This document shows positions 13,108 to 13,679 of a stretch of DNA of 13,679 bases, piece by piece (the stretch's first letter is position 1; the number at the start of each line of letters is the position of its first letter). The notes under the pieces were generated by a model. It did not search any database. It was not told where the DNA came from and was given only the letters and a program-made list of their open reading frames with translations. The position numbers and the translations under genes were made by a program. Source of the stretch: Caryophanales bacterium UBA3210 (GTDB lineage: Bacteria; Bacillota_I; Bacilli_A; RFN20; CAG-449); contig DEWM01000097.1 of the NCBI GenBank assembly GCA_002363635.1, positions 1 through 13,679 of the forward strand. The letters run 5' to 3'.

Positions 13108-13679
13108 TTACTTATTTAAATCATATTTTAATATAATTTCTTCACCACAATGATCACTTGTCTTTTTAAAGCCATTATCCTCATAAACATGAATTGCTTT
13201 TGCATTTCTTTCTTCTGTTGATATCCATATAAAAGATTCACTAACTGATATTGATTTTATAATTTCAATTAATTGTTTTAAAGCCAGCTTACCTAATCCT
13301 TTATTTTGATGCTTTGCTTCTATCATCATTCTTAAAATACAATAATTATTGATATATTCGCCTTTTATATTATCTCCAATATTGCCTTTAGTAATCATTG
13401 CAAAACCAATTGGTACTCTATTTCTATATATAGCAATAGGTAATACATATGCTCCCATAGTTTTAAATAAATATGCTTCTGCTAAAGACATTTCATTTGA
13501 CGCAACGAATTCTTTATCTTCTTCTTTTACATCTAACTTACATACTTTATAAAAGTTATCTTTATTAATTTCTCTAAATTCTAAATTAGGTAAACTATAT
13601 TTTAATAAATCAACATTTATAATTTTATTGTCAGCTAATTCGTTTAAATCTATTGAATAAATTTGTGATAATTTAATCA
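13108..13679 (-). CDS. GNAT family N-acetyltransferase, start outside the window
   Basis: The frame is open from the stop at 13108 to the window edge, 189 residues visible, with no ATG, GTG or TTG in frame upstream of the Met at 13491. That Met is internal: the N-terminal part of the domain lies ahead of it (LEFREINKDNFYKVCKL, then VKEEDKEFVASN). This matches the start of BltD/PaiA-like acetyltransferases. The acetyl-CoA loop Q-N-K-G-L-G is present in KHQNKGLGKLALKQL, and the closing motif is NAKAIHVYEDNGF. The substrate is unknown; polyamines or other small amines are possible by family. At least 30 more residues (IKLSQIYSIDLNELADN...) precede the domain, so the protein carries an N-terminal extension or a fused domain. 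A good terminator follows. Confidence 0.85.
   Translation of the reverse strand, partial: IKLSQIYSIDLNELADNKIINVDLLKYSLPNLEFREINKDNFYKVCKLDVKEEDKEFVASNEMSLAEAYLFKTMGAYVLPIAIYRNRVPIGFAMITKGNIGDNIKGEYINNYCILRMMIEAKHQNKGLGKLALKQLIEIIKSISVSESFIWISTEERNAKAIHVYEDNGFKKTSDHCGEEIILKYDLNK

Noticed and set aside
1..13679. CRISPR arrays, tRNA or rRNA genes, riboswitches, replication origins
   Set aside because: No spaced identical repeats, tRNA cloverleaf, rRNA segment or riboswitch core was seen by eye on either strand; a covariance-model scan would be needed to exclude small RNAs fully.

Overview
The window is AT-rich DNA from a low-GC Firmicute, probably an anaerobic gut or Erysipelotrichia-like Bacilli lineage. 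This rests on strong AGGAGG-type ribosome binding sites, a rubredoxin gene, a CcpA-type cre site, lipobox lipoproteins and a sulfosugar pathway known from gut Firmicutes. Trp is encoded by TGG. Every complete gene ends in TAA or TAG, none in TGA. The species cannot be named from the sequence.

Layout. Positions 1-197 (minus) hold a promoter with a repressor-type operator, a 27-codon hydrophobic peptide gene, and the first codons of a gene that runs off the window. Positions 266-540 (minus) hold a rubredoxin gene with its own promoter and terminator. Positions 713-9726 (plus) hold one tightly packed eight-gene operon for sulfoquinovose (SQ): sulfoquinovosidase (GH31, YihQ/SftG type), 6-deoxy-6-sulfofructose transaldolase (SftT), sulfolactaldehyde reductase (YihU/SftF-like), a DUF4867 cupin-like protein, SQ isomerase (SftI, fucose-isomerase-like), a TauE/SafE-family exporter, a ROK-family repressor and a GPH-family importer. 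Positions 9728-10533 (minus) hold tcdA (tRNA t6A cyclising dehydratase). Positions 10653-12561 (minus) hold two lipoprotein genes of unknown function. Positions 12590-13061 are a gene graveyard with a truncated gene end, IS-end-like repeats and nested palindromes. From 13108 to the right edge (minus) is a GNAT acetyltransferase whose start lies outside the window.

How the genes work together (inference from family knowledge). The GPH transporter imports SQ or SQ-glycerol. The GH31 enzyme frees SQ, and SftI converts it to 6-deoxy-6-sulfofructose. SftT moves its C1-C3 unit onto glyceraldehyde-3-phosphate, giving fructose-6-phosphate plus sulfolactaldehyde. The reductase turns sulfolactaldehyde into 2,3-dihydroxypropane-1-sulfonate (DHPS), and the TauE/SafE protein is the likely exporter. 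One promoter carries a perfect-consensus cre between -35 and -10 and a perfect 9-bp inverted repeat at the transcription start. The latter is the best candidate operator for the ROK repressor encoded in the operon. The most notable oddity is the sulfoquinovosidase: the position of the sulfonate-binding Arg of E. coli YihQ (R301) holds Gln.
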